64,000 bases of DNA from JAHEDH01 sp963745865 (lineage in GTDB: Bacteria; Actinomycetota; Acidimicrobiia; Spongiisociales; ZC4RG35), in assembly GCA_963745865.1 (NCBI GenBank), contig CAVUYZ010000002.1:434001-498000 (forward strand). Direction: 5' to 3'. Position numbers and translations under genes: made by a program. Under the pieces are notes generated by a model. The model worked only from the letters and a program-made list of their open reading frames with translations. It searched no databases and was not told the DNA's origin. Positions 52,481-61,603 of the stretch are shown piece by piece (within the stretch, counting starts at the first letter, position 1; each line of letters starts with the position of its first letter).

Positions 52481-53180
52481 AGCGCCGAGCCCGTGCGTGA
52501 TCGGCTCGCTCCGCATCGCCGCGTCGGTGCTCGCTGCGATCGCGCTCGTTTCGCTTCGCGCGTTCGGAGGTCGTTGGCAGCTGGTCGTGGTTCGAAGCTG
52601 ACGATCTCGCGTGAGGTGAAGTTGTGAGGGCGGCGGGTCTTGGCTCGGAGTCGAGGGCGCGGATCTTGGGTGGACCTCGAGGGCTCGGACAGTTTGGACT
52701 CCGGTTGTTGACCATGGCCGAGGTCGCAGGGTGAGCTGGAGTTGGTAACTGCGAGTTCGGCTGCTGAGCCTTCGTGCCATCGCGAAGAACCGGGCGAAAT
52801 CTCGGTCGGATCCCGTAGGTATGAGCCCTACGACACACGTTCGAGCCGATGCGAGACAGCTGCCCGCCTCATCTGCGATCGTCAGCCCGAATCTCTCAGC
52901 GGTCGGCAACCGTTGCGTGACCCCGATACAGCTGCGACGGTCAGGCGGACGGATTCGGCCGAACAACCCTGAGTTCCCGGCTCGGCGTCACCGAACGCCC
53001 ATCTACGCTGACCGACGCCGAGCTGTCAACTCCCGCACGTTGGCGTCGAGTCGCGGCACCAGACGGCGAAGCCCACACGCGGCGAAGCTCAATGCAACCT
53101 GAGCAGCGATGCGAAGCGAAGCGAGCACGCACGCAAGGCCAACGGCCAACGGCCAATGGCCAACAGCCATTTAGCTTCGT
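52481..53180. other. Repeat-rich non-coding gap between polA and rpsA
   Basis: About 700 bases without a supported gene. It contains a segment with CCCGTGCGTGATCG and CTCGCT words (52494-52518), also found at 41995-42022. A small hairpin CGTAGG/CCTACG lies at 52814-52832. The reverse complement of the same word family (GCGAAGCGAGCACGCACGC) is at about 53116-53134. I saw no rRNA, tRNA, RNase P RNA or riboswitch. Confidence 0.5.
53137..53171 (+). repeat. Tandem heptamer repeat
   Basis: Five direct 7-base units: GGCCAAC, GGCCAAC, GGCCAAT, GGCCAAC and AGCCATT. They match the heptamers of the inverted array at 42030-42101 and, as there, sit beside a GTGCGTG/CGCACGC-type segment. Confidence 0.75.
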
Positions 53181-53183
53181 CCA

Positions 53184-53213
53184 TTGTGCGCGGGGGAGTT
53201 GGCCTGTTACGCT
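53184..53213 (+). promoter_or_regulatory. Candidate rpsA promoter
   Basis: TTGTGC (53184-53189) and TACGCT (53208-53213) with 18 bases between them, 71 bases before the rpsA ATG. The -10 fits the TANNNT boxes used elsewhere in the window. GGAGGAAAT at about 53265 lies within the leader. Confidence 0.4.
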
Positions 53214-53284
53214 TGCGCCTCCCCCTGATTCCGTGGTTTGACGCGGTGACGGGGAGACTTTCTTGGAGGAAATAGAACCCACTC

Positions 53285-54934
53285 ATGCCAGATAACGAGA
53301 CCGCGCCCGAAGCCGAAGAGGCTCAGGCAGAACCGACCCCGGACGAGACCGCACCAGCCGTCGACTCCGACACCGAGGCAGAAGCCTCGAAGACCGCCGA
53401 GGCTGAGACCTCGGAGACCCCAGAAGCCGTTGCTTCGGAAGTCCCGGAGGATGAAACCCCGGACACTCCCGAGGCTGAAGCTCCGGAAGCGGACGCCCCT
53501 GAGGCGGATGCACCGGAAGCTGCGGAGGCCGACGTCCCGGATGCTTCCGAGGCAGAGGAGCCCGTCACGGCGGACACCGATGCACCTGAGGCGCTGAGCA
53601 AGGTGATCAAGAGCTCCGACGAGCCGATCGATCCCCGCGACGAGAGCTTGCCCTCCGATGGGCCTGCGGCCATCGTCGCTCCGGACCTCACCGACCTTCC
53701 CGATGACATCGAAGACGACTTCGAGGCGGCCATCGCCGCAACGGTCATCGAGTTCAAGGAAGGCGACATCGTCGAGGGAACCGTGGTCGACGTCGACCAG
53801 GACGGGGCCATGCTCGACATCGGCTACAAGTCCGAGGGTCTCATCCCGACCGAAGAGCTGTCGATCCGCAAGAACGTGGATCCCAAGACGGTCGTCTCGG
53901 TCGGTGAGCGCATCGAGGCACTCGTCCTCAACAAAGAGGACGACGAGGGTCGCCTGATCCTGTCGAAGAAGCGTGCTCAGTACGAGCGTGCCTGGGGCAG
54001 GATCCAGCGGATCACCGACGAGCAGCAGACGGTCAGGGGAACGGTCATCGAGGTCGTCAAGGGCGGTCTCATCGTCGACATCGGTTTGCGTGGCTTTCTT
54101 CCCGCATCGCTGGTCGACCTCCGCCGTGTTCGCGATCTGGATCCCTTCGTCGGGACCGAGATCGAAGCCAAGGTCATCGAATTGGACCGCAACCGCAACA
54201 ACGTCGTCTTGTCTCGCCGTGCGTATCTCGAGGAGGAGCAGGCCGAGCAGCGGCAGGCGTTCCTCGACGAACTCGCCGAGGGCGAGGTCCGCGAGGGCGT
54301 TGTGTCGTCGGTCGTCAATTTCGGAGCGTTCGTCGACCTCGGTGGCATGGACGGACTCGTCCACGTCTCCGAGTTGTCGTGGCAGCACGTCAACCATCCG
54401 TCGGAAGTCGTCAAGGTCGGCGACACGGTCACGGTGAAGGTCCTCGAGGTCGATCTCGACCGCGAGCGCATCTCACTGTCGATCCGCCAGACCCTCGACG
54501 ATCCGTGGGAGGTCTTCGCCCGTGAGAACGAGGTCGGCTCGATCGTCGAAGGCAAGGTCATCAAGACTGTGCCGTTCGGAGCGTTCGTGTCGGTCGCTGA
54601 CGGGGTCGAGGGCCTGGTTCACGTGTCCGAGATCGCGGTCCATCGAGTCGAGTCGCCCGAGCTGGAGCTGTCGATCGGCCAGATGGTCGAGTCGAAGATC
54701 ACCGAGCTCGACAACGAGCGCCGTCGGGTCAGCTTGTCGATCAAGCAGGCGTTGCCCGACTGGAAGGAACGCGAGTCGGCGATGAACGCACCTCGCAACA
54801 AACGGCCTCAGCGCCGGGAGTTCGAGCGTGAGTTCGGTCCGAAGGAAGAGGACGAGCGCCCGCCGGTTGCGGTGGATGCTTCACTCGAAGCAATCCTTCA
54901 GGAACTCAAAGAACGCGGCATCGGACGCCGTTGA
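53285..54934 (+). CDS. rpsA: 30S ribosomal protein S1 with long acidic N-terminal extension
   Basis: mRNA-binding ribosomal protein, 549 aa. Four S1 domains are present: EFKEGDIVEGTVVDVDQDG (from about 157), TVRGTVIEVVKGGLIVDIG (about 247), REGVVSSVVNFGAFVDLGG (about 333) and SIVEGKVIKTVPFGAFVSV (about 420). The C-terminal tail is basic then mixed-charge. Unusually, about 150 residues of Ala/Glu/Pro/Asp-rich disordered sequence precede domain 1, with repeats such as EADAPEADAPEAAEAD. Typical actinobacterial S1 has only 20-35 residues there. ATG 53285 lies 15 nt after GGAGG, a long spacing. Confidence 0.93.
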   Translation: MPDNETAPEAEEAQAEPTPDETAPAVDSDTEAEASKTAEAETSETPEAVASEVPEDETPDTPEAEAPEADAPEADAPEAAEADVPDASEAEEPVTADTDAPEALSKVIKSSDEPIDPRDESLPSDGPAAIVAPDLTDLPDDIEDDFEAAIAATVIEFKEGDIVEGTVVDVDQDGAMLDIGYKSEGLIPTEELSIRKNVDPKTVVSVGERIEALVLNKEDDEGRLILSKKRAQYERAWGRIQRITDEQQTVRGTVIEVVKGGLIVDIGLRGFLPASLVDLRRVRDLDPFVGTEIEAKVIELDRNRNNVVLSRRAYLEEEQAEQRQAFLDELAEGEVREGVVSSVVNFGAFVDLGGMDGLVHVSELSWQHVNHPSEVVKVGDTVTVKVLEVDLDRERISLSIRQTLDDPWEVFARENEVGSIVEGKVIKTVPFGAFVSVADGVEGLVHVSEIAVHRVESPELELSIGQMVESKITELDNERRRVSLSIKQALPDWKERESAMNAPRNKRPQRREFEREFGPKEEDERPPVAVDASLEAILQELKERGIGRR

Positions 54935-54940
54935 TTCCAC

Positions 54941-54958
54941 GATCCCGTTCGCGGGGTC
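54941..54958 (+). terminator. UUCG-loop hairpin after rpsA
   Basis: GATCCCG (54941-54947) and CGGGGTC (54952-54958) pair, with one T-G wobble, around a stable TTCG tetraloop, 7 bases after the rpsA stop. No T-run follows, as for the other U-less hairpins here. Confidence 0.45.
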
Positions 54959-54997
54959 GGTAGGCTCGCTACGAATCTTGCTCAAGTGAGTGGGGTG

Positions 54998-55025
54998 GAC
55001 GGTCGAAACATTCACGACGGTCGAA
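54998..55025 (+). promoter_or_regulatory. Direct repeat upstream of the Tad operon
   Basis: GACGGTCGAA occurs at 54998-55007 and again at 55016-55025, start to start 18 bases, in the 233-base gap before cpaB. A related GAGGTCGAAGA is near 55136. CTCAC/GTGAG flanked by CCGCC/GGTGG forms a hairpin further down. Such tandem sites fit a regulator binding on nearly the same face of the helix; the identity of the factor is unknown. Confidence 0.3.
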
Positions 55026-55167
55026 CCCGGTTCACTGCACGCGGTGAGTTGAGCGAGACCGAGAAACGACAAATGAGGGGACCTGAACCGCCAAGGGGCT
55101 CACGGGCACAACTGTGAGGGTGGTGGCATCGTTCGAGGTCGAAGACTGTTCAATTTGAGGAGCACCG

Positions 55168-56093
55168 ATGGGTAGAAGAGCAATCGTGCTGGTGATCGCG
55201 CTGGCGCTGGCCGGAGTCGCGGCTTTCGCCATCTTCCAGTACCTCCAGGGGATCGAAGACGAGATCAGGGCGGGCGAGGAAGAGATTCCCGTCTTCCGTG
55301 CTGTCCAAGCGATTGCTGAGGGAACCGAAGGCTCGTTCGTGCTTCAAGGCGGCGAGACGCTGTACACGGCCAGCACCGAGCAGCGCAACGACCTTCCTGC
55401 CGACGCCATCACCTCTGACGCCGAGCTGCGTGACGTGCTGACCGGTCGGGTCGCAGCCGGCCCGGTCTCTCAGAACGGGGTCCTGACTCGCAACCAGTGG
55501 GTGGCGCTGTCGGTCCAGATCACTCCGCTTGCAGAATTGCTCACCCCCGGTACCCAGGCGATCACCATCTCGTCCGGCCAGGTGCAGGGCGTGAACGGGT
55601 TCGTCGAGCCTGGTGACCTCTTGAATGCGATCATCACGCTCGATATCGATTTCAACCTCACTGCGCTCGGCCAGGAGCAGGACTTTGGGCTTCCGGTCCA
55701 GCAGGAACAGCAGACTGCAGCGGAGGGAACCACGCCCGACGAGGTCGCAACAGTCACCTACACCAGGACCGTGTTCCAGGGACTTGCAGTGTGATCGCTA
55801 CCGGTAGCGACGTGCGGCCCGATCCGAACGCCGAGACCGTCGTCGACGCCGACGGCGCCGCCACCGAAGCCCAGGTTCAGGGCGAGGGCGAAGCCGAAGC
55901 CGCGGGGAACAGCACGACGTTCACGCTCGAGGTCGACACCGAACTGGCCGAGCGTCTGATCTTCGCTCAGCAGGCCGGTTCGCTGTGGTTCACCTTGCAG
56001 TCGGCCGAAGGGTTCGAGGAAGTAGACAGCCGAGGCGTTACCATTGAGAACCTCTTCGAGTCTGATCTCGTAGACGACATTTTCGGGAACTGA
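55168..56093 (+). CDS. cpaB: Flp pilus assembly protein CpaB/RcpC (probable frameshift)
   Basis: Periplasmic SAF-domain protein of Tad pilus assembly. An N-terminal helix (RAIVLVIALALAGVAAFAIFQ) is followed by a domain with ITSDAELRDVLTGRVAAGPVS and a beta-rich core ending in TYTRTVFQGLAV at a TGA (55792). The next frame opens with GTG 55791 and supplies the expected continuation (IATGSDV, then TTFTLEVDTELAERLIFAQQAGS). CpaB proteins carry both parts in one chain, and one missing base near 55790 would give LAVVIATGS. The GTGA overlap would also allow two coupled genes of 208 and about 100 residues. I favour a single gene of about 308 aa. GAGGAG precedes ATG 55168. Confidence 0.75.
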
Positions 56094-56109
56094 GGGACGG
56101 GCCAATTTC

Positions 56110-57288
56110 GTGTCGCTGACCGAGGAAAACCTGCTCGTCATCGAAGATGACGACCAATTCATCGCCGAGGCAAAGACCCTGTTCGACGGCGGCCTACCGA
56201 CCGCCCGGGGTGTGAGCGACGCCCTCGCGGCGATCAACGCGGGCAGCCTGCGGATGGTCATCTTCGGTCCGTCGTATGCGAAGGAGGAGGCGCTCGAATC
56301 GGTTCGATCGCTCCGCCATCAGGACCCGGCGCTGATCTCGGTCATCGTCGCCGACGAGGTGACGGCCAGTCTGTTGCGCTCGGCTATGCGAGCCGGTGTC
56401 TCCGATGTCATCGAGGCACCGCTGACCGAGGAGAAGATCCAGGCTGCGATCAGCCAGTTCTCCTCCGACGTCATGGCCCGGCCGGTAGGTGGCGGGGCAG
56501 CGGCGGTCGATTCGTCCCGGGGCCAGATCGTCACGGTCATGTCGGCCAAGGGCGGGAGCGGCAAGACCGTCACCGCCACGAACCTCTCGGTCCTCCTCGC
56601 ACGGCAGCCCGATACCACGGTGTGTCTGGTCGATGCCGACCTCCAGTTCGGCGATGTCTGTTTGGTGCTCCAACTCGAGCCGAAGTTCACGGTTGTGAAC
56701 GCCGCCGCCGAGCTGCACCGTCTCGACGAGCAGCTGCTCTCATCGATCGTGACCAAGCACCCGTCCGGCCTCCATGTCCTCGCCGCGCCGCTGGAGCCGG
56801 CGTTCGCCGACGACATCACCACGGCCGGTCTGTTGCAGATCGTCGAGCTCTTGAGTCACATGTACGACTGGGTGATCGTCGACACGGCGTCGCTGCTCGA
56901 CGAGTTGCTGCTGTCGCTGCTCGAGAAGTCGGATCAGATCGCCATGGTCGTCGACATGGACCTGCCGTCGGTCAAGAACGCCAAGCTGGCGCTCGAGACA
57001 CTGCGTCTGCTCAAGTTCCCGACCAACAAGGTCAAGCTGATCCTCAATCGCTCCAACGCCAGAGCCCGGCTCGACGACCGTGAGATCGAGGGGGCGCTCA
57101 AGACCCAGATCCAGGCCCGGGTACCTTCCGATGGACTCGTAGCCGCATCGGTCAACGAGGGTCGCCCGGTGGTCGAATCTTCACCGAAGTCAAAGGTTGC
57201 GAAAGGTTTCGAGGAAGTACTCGAGTTGGTGATGGGGAAACCCGCCGAGAGTTCCTCTTCAGGTGGCGGCTTCTTCCGCCGAAGTTGA
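56110..57288 (+). CDS. cpaE: Tad pilus localisation factor CpaE/TadZ
   Basis: ParA/MinD-like ATPase with an N-terminal receiver-like domain, 392 aa, that positions the Tad machine. The receiver-like part (NLLVIEDDDQFIAEAKTLFD) lacks a convincing phosphorylation aspartate. The ATPase has the deviant Walker A in VMSAKGGSGKTVTATNLSV (about residue 147) and CLVDADLQFGDVCLVL, with DWVIVDTASLLDE as the Walker B region. It begins 16 bases after the cpaB stop with GTG 56110. The order cpaB-cpaE-cpaF is standard. Confidence 0.85.
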   Translation: MSLTEENLLVIEDDDQFIAEAKTLFDGGLPTARGVSDALAAINAGSLRMVIFGPSYAKEEALESVRSLRHQDPALISVIVADEVTASLLRSAMRAGVSDVIEAPLTEEKIQAAISQFSSDVMARPVGGGAAAVDSSRGQIVTVMSAKGGSGKTVTATNLSVLLARQPDTTVCLVDADLQFGDVCLVLQLEPKFTVVNAAAELHRLDEQLLSSIVTKHPSGLHVLAAPLEPAFADDITTAGLLQIVELLSHMYDWVIVDTASLLDELLLSLLEKSDQIAMVVDMDLPSVKNAKLALETLRLLKFPTNKVKLILNRSNARARLDDREIEGALKTQIQARVPSDGLVAASVNEGRPVVESSPKSKVAKGFEEVLELVMGKPAESSSSGGGFFRRS

Positions 57289-57329
57289 AGACAACGCACG
57301 TTCACAGAGGGGCATAGAGAGGTCTCACC

Positions 57330-58715
57330 ATGGCATCGCTTTCCGAGAGAGTCGCAGCAGCGAAAACGACCGAGTCCGCATCCTTCACGGGTGCGCGTTC
57401 GGAGGCCGTCCAGGAACTCCGGGGCCGCCTCCACTTCAAGGTCGTGGAGGAACTCGGTCCCACGCTCTACGACCGGCAGATGTCGGACGCAGAGCTTCGT
57501 CTCCGTGTCATGGAGATGCTCGAGTGGGCCGTCGACCAGGAGCAGGGGCTTCCACTCACCACCGCTGACCGGCGCAACCTCCTCAACGAGATCGCCTCCG
57601 ATGTGCTGGGATACGGTCCGATCGATCCGCTCCTGAACGACCCTGACGTCACCGAGGTCATGGTGAACGGCCCGTACGACATCTACGTCGAGCGGAACGG
57701 CAAGCTCACCAAGTCCGACATCCGTTTCGTGGACCAGGTCCACCTCCGCCGGATCATCGACAAGATCGTTGGCCAGATCGGCCGTCGCGTCGACGAGGCA
57801 ACCCCGATGGTGGATGCCCGTCTCCCTGACGGCTCCCGTGTGAACGCCATCGTCAATCCGTTGGCGATCGGCGGCCCGTTCCTCACCATTCGTAAGTTCT
57901 CCGTCGACCCGTACGGCGAGCAGGACCTCATCAACTTCGGCACGTTCAACCAGCGCACCGCGGACTTCCTTCGGGCGTGTGTCGTCGGTCGGCTCAACAT
58001 CCTGATCTCCGGCGGTACCGGTTCGGGTAAGACGACCACGCTCAACGTGCTCTCGTCGTACCTGCCGACCGATGAGCGCATCATCACGGTCGAGGATGCA
58101 GCCGAGCTGCAGCTTCACCAGGACCATGTGCTGAGTCTGGAGACCCGTCCGGCCAACATCGAAGGCCAGGGCGCCATCACCATCCGTGACCTGGTCAAGA
58201 ACACCCTGCGTATGCGTCCCGACCGAATCGTCGTCGGTGAGTGTCGTGGTGGCGAGGCACTCGACATGCTCCAGGCCATGAACACTGGTCACGACGGCTC
58301 CCTCACCACCATCCACGCCAACTCGCCACGCGACGTCTTGTCCCGTCTCGAGACCCTGGTGCTGATGGCCGGGTATGACCTGCCGGTCCGGGCCATCCGT
58401 GAGCAGATCGCATCCGCCATCGACCTGGTCGTCCAGATCTCCCGTTTGCGGGACGGAACCCGCCGGGTCACCCACGTCACCGAGGTCGAAGGGATGGAGG
58501 GCGACATCATCACGATGCAGGACCTCTTCAAGTTCGATTTCGGGATGGGCATGGACGAGGACGGCAAGTTCAAGGGCCGACTCAAGTCCACCGGCATCCG
58601 CCCGACCTTCAGCGACAAACTCGCCGACGAGGGCATTCGCCTTCCCGCCGACCTGTTCGAGCCCGAGCCCTTCGCCCGCCGTGGCGGAGCCGACAACTTC
58701 TCCCTCGCCCGGTGA
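57330..58715 (+). CDS. cpaF: Tad pilus assembly ATPase CpaF/TadA
   Basis: Hexameric secretion ATPase powering Flp pilus assembly, 461 aa. An N-terminal domain (LRVMEMLEWAVDQEQGLPL) precedes NDPDVTEVMVNGPYDIYVE, the conserved entry to the ATPase. Walker A is LISGGTGSGKTTTLNVLSS (about residues 222-240), the Asp box follows in ITVEDAAELQLHQDHV, and Walker B in DRIVVGECRGGEALDM, with the His box GHDGSLTTIHANS. ATG 57330 has AGAGG 8 nt upstream. GTGA overlap with the next gene. Confidence 0.95.
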   Translation: MASLSERVAAAKTTESASFTGARSEAVQELRGRLHFKVVEELGPTLYDRQMSDAELRLRVMEMLEWAVDQEQGLPLTTADRRNLLNEIASDVLGYGPIDPLLNDPDVTEVMVNGPYDIYVERNGKLTKSDIRFVDQVHLRRIIDKIVGQIGRRVDEATPMVDARLPDGSRVNAIVNPLAIGGPFLTIRKFSVDPYGEQDLINFGTFNQRTADFLRACVVGRLNILISGGTGSGKTTTLNVLSSYLPTDERIITVEDAAELQLHQDHVLSLETRPANIEGQGAITIRDLVKNTLRMRPDRIVVGECRGGEALDMLQAMNTGHDGSLTTIHANSPRDVLSRLETLVLMAGYDLPVRAIREQIASAIDLVVQISRLRDGTRRVTHVTEVEGMEGDIITMQDLFKFDFGMGMDEDGKFKGRLKSTGIRPTFSDKLADEGIRLPADLFEPEPFARRGGADNFSLAR

Positions 58716-60680
58716 GACGACTCACATCCGCACTGGGGGTTGTCGCGGCACTCATGATGCTGCTCCCGTTGTCTGCGCTCGCGCAGTCGACGGAGATCGA
58801 GATCGTGAGCGTCGACACCGACTCGTATTCGAACAATGGCGAGATGGAGGTGACGGTCGAGTTCCGCAACCTCCAGGACAACCTGGATCCGTCGCTGATC
58901 TCGGTCACCGCCAACGGCGGCGAGGTGTCCAACGGAACCGTTCGCCTGCTCGAAGAGACGACCGTGGCGCAGGGCGTCGTGCTCGTGATCGACTCCTCCG
59001 GCTCGATGGAGGGGGCCCCGATCGAGGCCGCCAAGACCGCCGCCAAGTCGTTCGTCGACCAGAAGCGGCCGGAAGACTTCATCGCCATCGTCACCTTCTC
59101 CGATGAGGTGACCGTCCTGTCGGAGTTCTCCAACCGTGGAACCGTCCTGAACGAGCGAATCGACTCGATCGAGGCGGCCGGCGGAACCGCGATGTTCGAC
59201 GGCATCATCCGGGCCACGGAGCTCTTCTCGGCCGCCGACGAGGGGCAGATCCGCAAGAACATGATCGTGCTCACCGATGGTGCCGACGAGAACTCGACCG
59301 CGACGCTCGACGATGCGACGGCGGCGGTCCAGGCCGCCAACATCCGGACGTTCGGGGTTGCACTCGAGTCCGATGCCTTCACCCCTGATGCGCTTCAGCA
59401 GATCGTCTCGGGTGCCAATGGGTTGTTCCTGTCCACCAGTGACCCCGAACAGCTCTCGGGGCTGTATCAGGAGATCCGTCGCGAGTTGGCGAACACCCTG
59501 GTCTTGCGTTTCAACGTCAACGAGGCGGTCCCGACGGACGTCGAGGTGGCTGTGTCGTACGCCGGGCTGTCCGCACAAACAGCCAGCGTCGCAGTTCCCG
59601 GGTTCCTGATCGAACAGCCGACGGAGACCACCGTGCCTCCAACCACGACCACTGTCACCTATGCCCAGGCACAACCGATCATCATCGAGTCGAATCTTCC
59701 CGACGTCTCCCTCGACGTTGCGCTGGATCGGAGCTCTCGGACTCGGTCTCACCCTTGGACTGTTCCTGTTCATCCTGATCAGCGGTCGCAGCGAAGAGGA
59801 CTTCGAACGACTCTCCAATCGTCTCGCCGCATACGGCCGAGGTGGACAAGAGGAGGAGAAGAAGCCGTGGTTCCAGAAGATTCCTCTGCTGGGCCGATTC
59901 ACGGCGAAGGCTGAGGAAGACCTCAGAAGCCGGGGGCTGCTCGGGGCGATCAACAACACGCTCGAACAGGGCAACGTGCCGCTCACCGCAGGCGAGGCGG
60001 TCGCCGCCGCATTCGGCTTTGCCGGTGTACTCGGAGTCATTGTCGGGTTGATCAGGCTGGATGCGATTTCAGGACTGGTTGCCTTCATCCTGGCGATCTT
60101 CCTGATCTTCGGGATCATCAACTTCGTCGGAGGTCGCGAGAAGAAGAAGTTCGAGAGTCAACTGCCCGATACATTGACGCTTCTCTCCACGTCGCTCCGA
60201 GCCGGCTACTCACTGCTCCAGGCCGTCGAAGCGGTTGCCGCCGAAGCCCCAAACCCGACTGCTCGGGAATTCGGACGGGCGATCGCCGAGGCTCGCTTGG
60301 GTCTGCCTGTGACAGAGTCTCTCAACGGGATCACGACCCGTACCCAATCGCAAGACTTCGAGTGGGCTGTGATGGCCATCGAGATCCAGCGAGAGGTTGG
60401 CGGAAACCTGGCCGAGGTGCTGCAGACCGTTGCCGACACCATGCTGGCGAGGAATCGTCTGCTGGGCGAGATCAAGGCGCTGACCGCTGAGGGGCGGATC
60501 TCGGCGTTCGTTCTGGGTTCCCTGCCGTTCGCCTTGTCTGGTTTCCTGTGGGTATCGAACCCCGACTACCTGAGGCCGCTGTTCCAGGAGACCTTCGGGC
60601 TCATCGCTGTTGGGGTCGGCCTGCTGCTCATCATCGCCGGCATCGTCTGGCTCCGCAAGATCATCAACATCGAGGTCTGA
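58712..60680 (+). CDS. tadB: VWA domain fused to TadB (T2SF) membrane platform protein (frameshifted)
   Basis: About 655 aa after joining frames at about 59725 with one base less. It has a signal peptide (LTSALGVVAALMMLLPLSALAQS), then a von Willebrand A domain with the MIDAS motif VLVIDSSGSMEG and ENMIVLTDGADENST-like block (IVLTDGADENS). A Thr/Pro linker (TETTVPPTTTTV) follows. The next frame gives a helix (LGLGLTLGLFLFILISG) and the type II secretion F domain typical of TadB (QLPDTLTLLSTSLRAGYSLL, TVADTMLARNRLLGEIKALT) and a C-terminal helix pair. Read as separate genes, the TadB part lacks a plausible start, so a fusion is favoured. GTG 58712 overlaps cpaF. Confidence 0.78.
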
Positions 60681-60684
60681 ACCC

Positions 60685-61593
60685 ATGTCTGGAATCGTCT
60701 TCCCGGTCGCAATGATCTTCATCGCGGTGCTGGTGCTCGTTCTGTGGATCGGTTCTGCCGTGATCACCGTGCAGAGGACCGCTTCAGACCGCCTGTCGGT
60801 GTATGGGCGAGGCACGGGTTCTCGGGAGGAGGAACTCTCCAAACCGTTCGCCGAGCGCACGCTTGCCCCAGTTGTTGTCCGCGCCGGCAAGTTCCTCAAC
60901 CGCTTCACGCCGGTTGGTTATCTCGAGAACGTGCAGAGGAAGCTGCAGTTTGGAGGGATCACCGGTATCGACGCCAGCGGTGTCGTCGTGATCAAGGTCG
61001 TTGGACTGCTCGTCGGGCTGTTCCTGGCGTTCTTCCTCCGCGACTACGGCGACGGATTGATGCGTCTCTTGATTCTGTTCGGTCCGCCACTGCTTGGTTT
61101 CTTCGCCTCCGATGCGATCATCCAACGCAAGATCGACGAGCGGAAGTCTGCGATGCTCAAGCAACTCCCCGACACGCTCGATCTGCTGGTGATCTCGGTG
61201 GAGGCGGGCCTCGGGTTCGACTCGGCGCTCACCAGGGTCGTCGCAACCGTTCCGGGTCCGCTCTCGGAGGAGTTCTTCCGGATGCTCCAGGAGACCCGGG
61301 TCGGTGTGAGCCGCCGGGACGCGATGCGCCATCTGATGGACCGGACGGACCTCGACGAGCTCCGGTCGTTCCTGCTTGCCATGATGCAGGCCGAGGCGTT
61401 CGGTGTCGCGATTGCCCGGGTGTTGCGGGTGCAGGCCGATGAGATGCGCGTGAAGCGGCGTCAGCGGGCTCAGGAGAAGGCTTTCGCCGCTCCGGTGAAA
61501 CTGGTGTTTCCGTTGGTCTTCTGCATCTTCCCGTCGCTGTTCATCGTGCTGCTCGGTCCGGCAGCGATCCAGATCTCCGACGCCTTTTCCTGA
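60685..61593 (+). CDS. tadC: Tad pilus inner-membrane protein TadC
   Basis: Second platform protein of the Tad machine, 302 aa. An N-terminal helix (IVFPVAMIFIAVLVLVLWIG), two central helices (VVIKVVGLLVGLFLAFFL and LLILFGPPLLGFFASDAI) and the T2SF domain LKQLPDTLDLLVISVEAGLGFDSAL are seen. The stretch RRQRAQEKAFAAPVKLVFPL precedes the last helix (FCIFPSLFIVLLGPAAI). ATG 60685 starts 4 bases after tadB, so the two are translated together. Confidence 0.92.
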   Translation: MSGIVFPVAMIFIAVLVLVLWIGSAVITVQRTASDRLSVYGRGTGSREEELSKPFAERTLAPVVVRAGKFLNRFTPVGYLENVQRKLQFGGITGIDASGVVVIKVVGLLVGLFLAFFLRDYGDGLMRLLILFGPPLLGFFASDAIIQRKIDERKSAMLKQLPDTLDLLVISVEAGLGFDSALTRVVATVPGPLSEEFFRMLQETRVGVSRRDAMRHLMDRTDLDELRSFLLAMMQAEAFGVAIARVLRVQADEMRVKRRQRAQEKAFAAPVKLVFPLVFCIFPSLFIVLLGPAAIQISDAFS

Positions 61594-61603
61594 GCGCGGT
61601 CGA

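Noticed and set aside
52481..53180. RNase P RNA or other large structural RNA in the long gap before rpsA
   Set aside because: None of the conserved core sequences of RNase P, tmRNA or SRP RNA could be found on either strand.
55030..55167. Possible c-di-GMP (GEMM) riboswitch before cpaB
   Set aside because: Fragments such as GACAAA and GGGACC recall the motif but the conserved GGCAAACC and GGGACGCAAAGCC blocks are absent.
59661..60680. tadB annotated as an independent gene starting near 59661
   Set aside because: The first 20 codons in that frame are the shadow of the VWA linker, with no ribosome site. One base less at about 59725 gives a continuous fusion.
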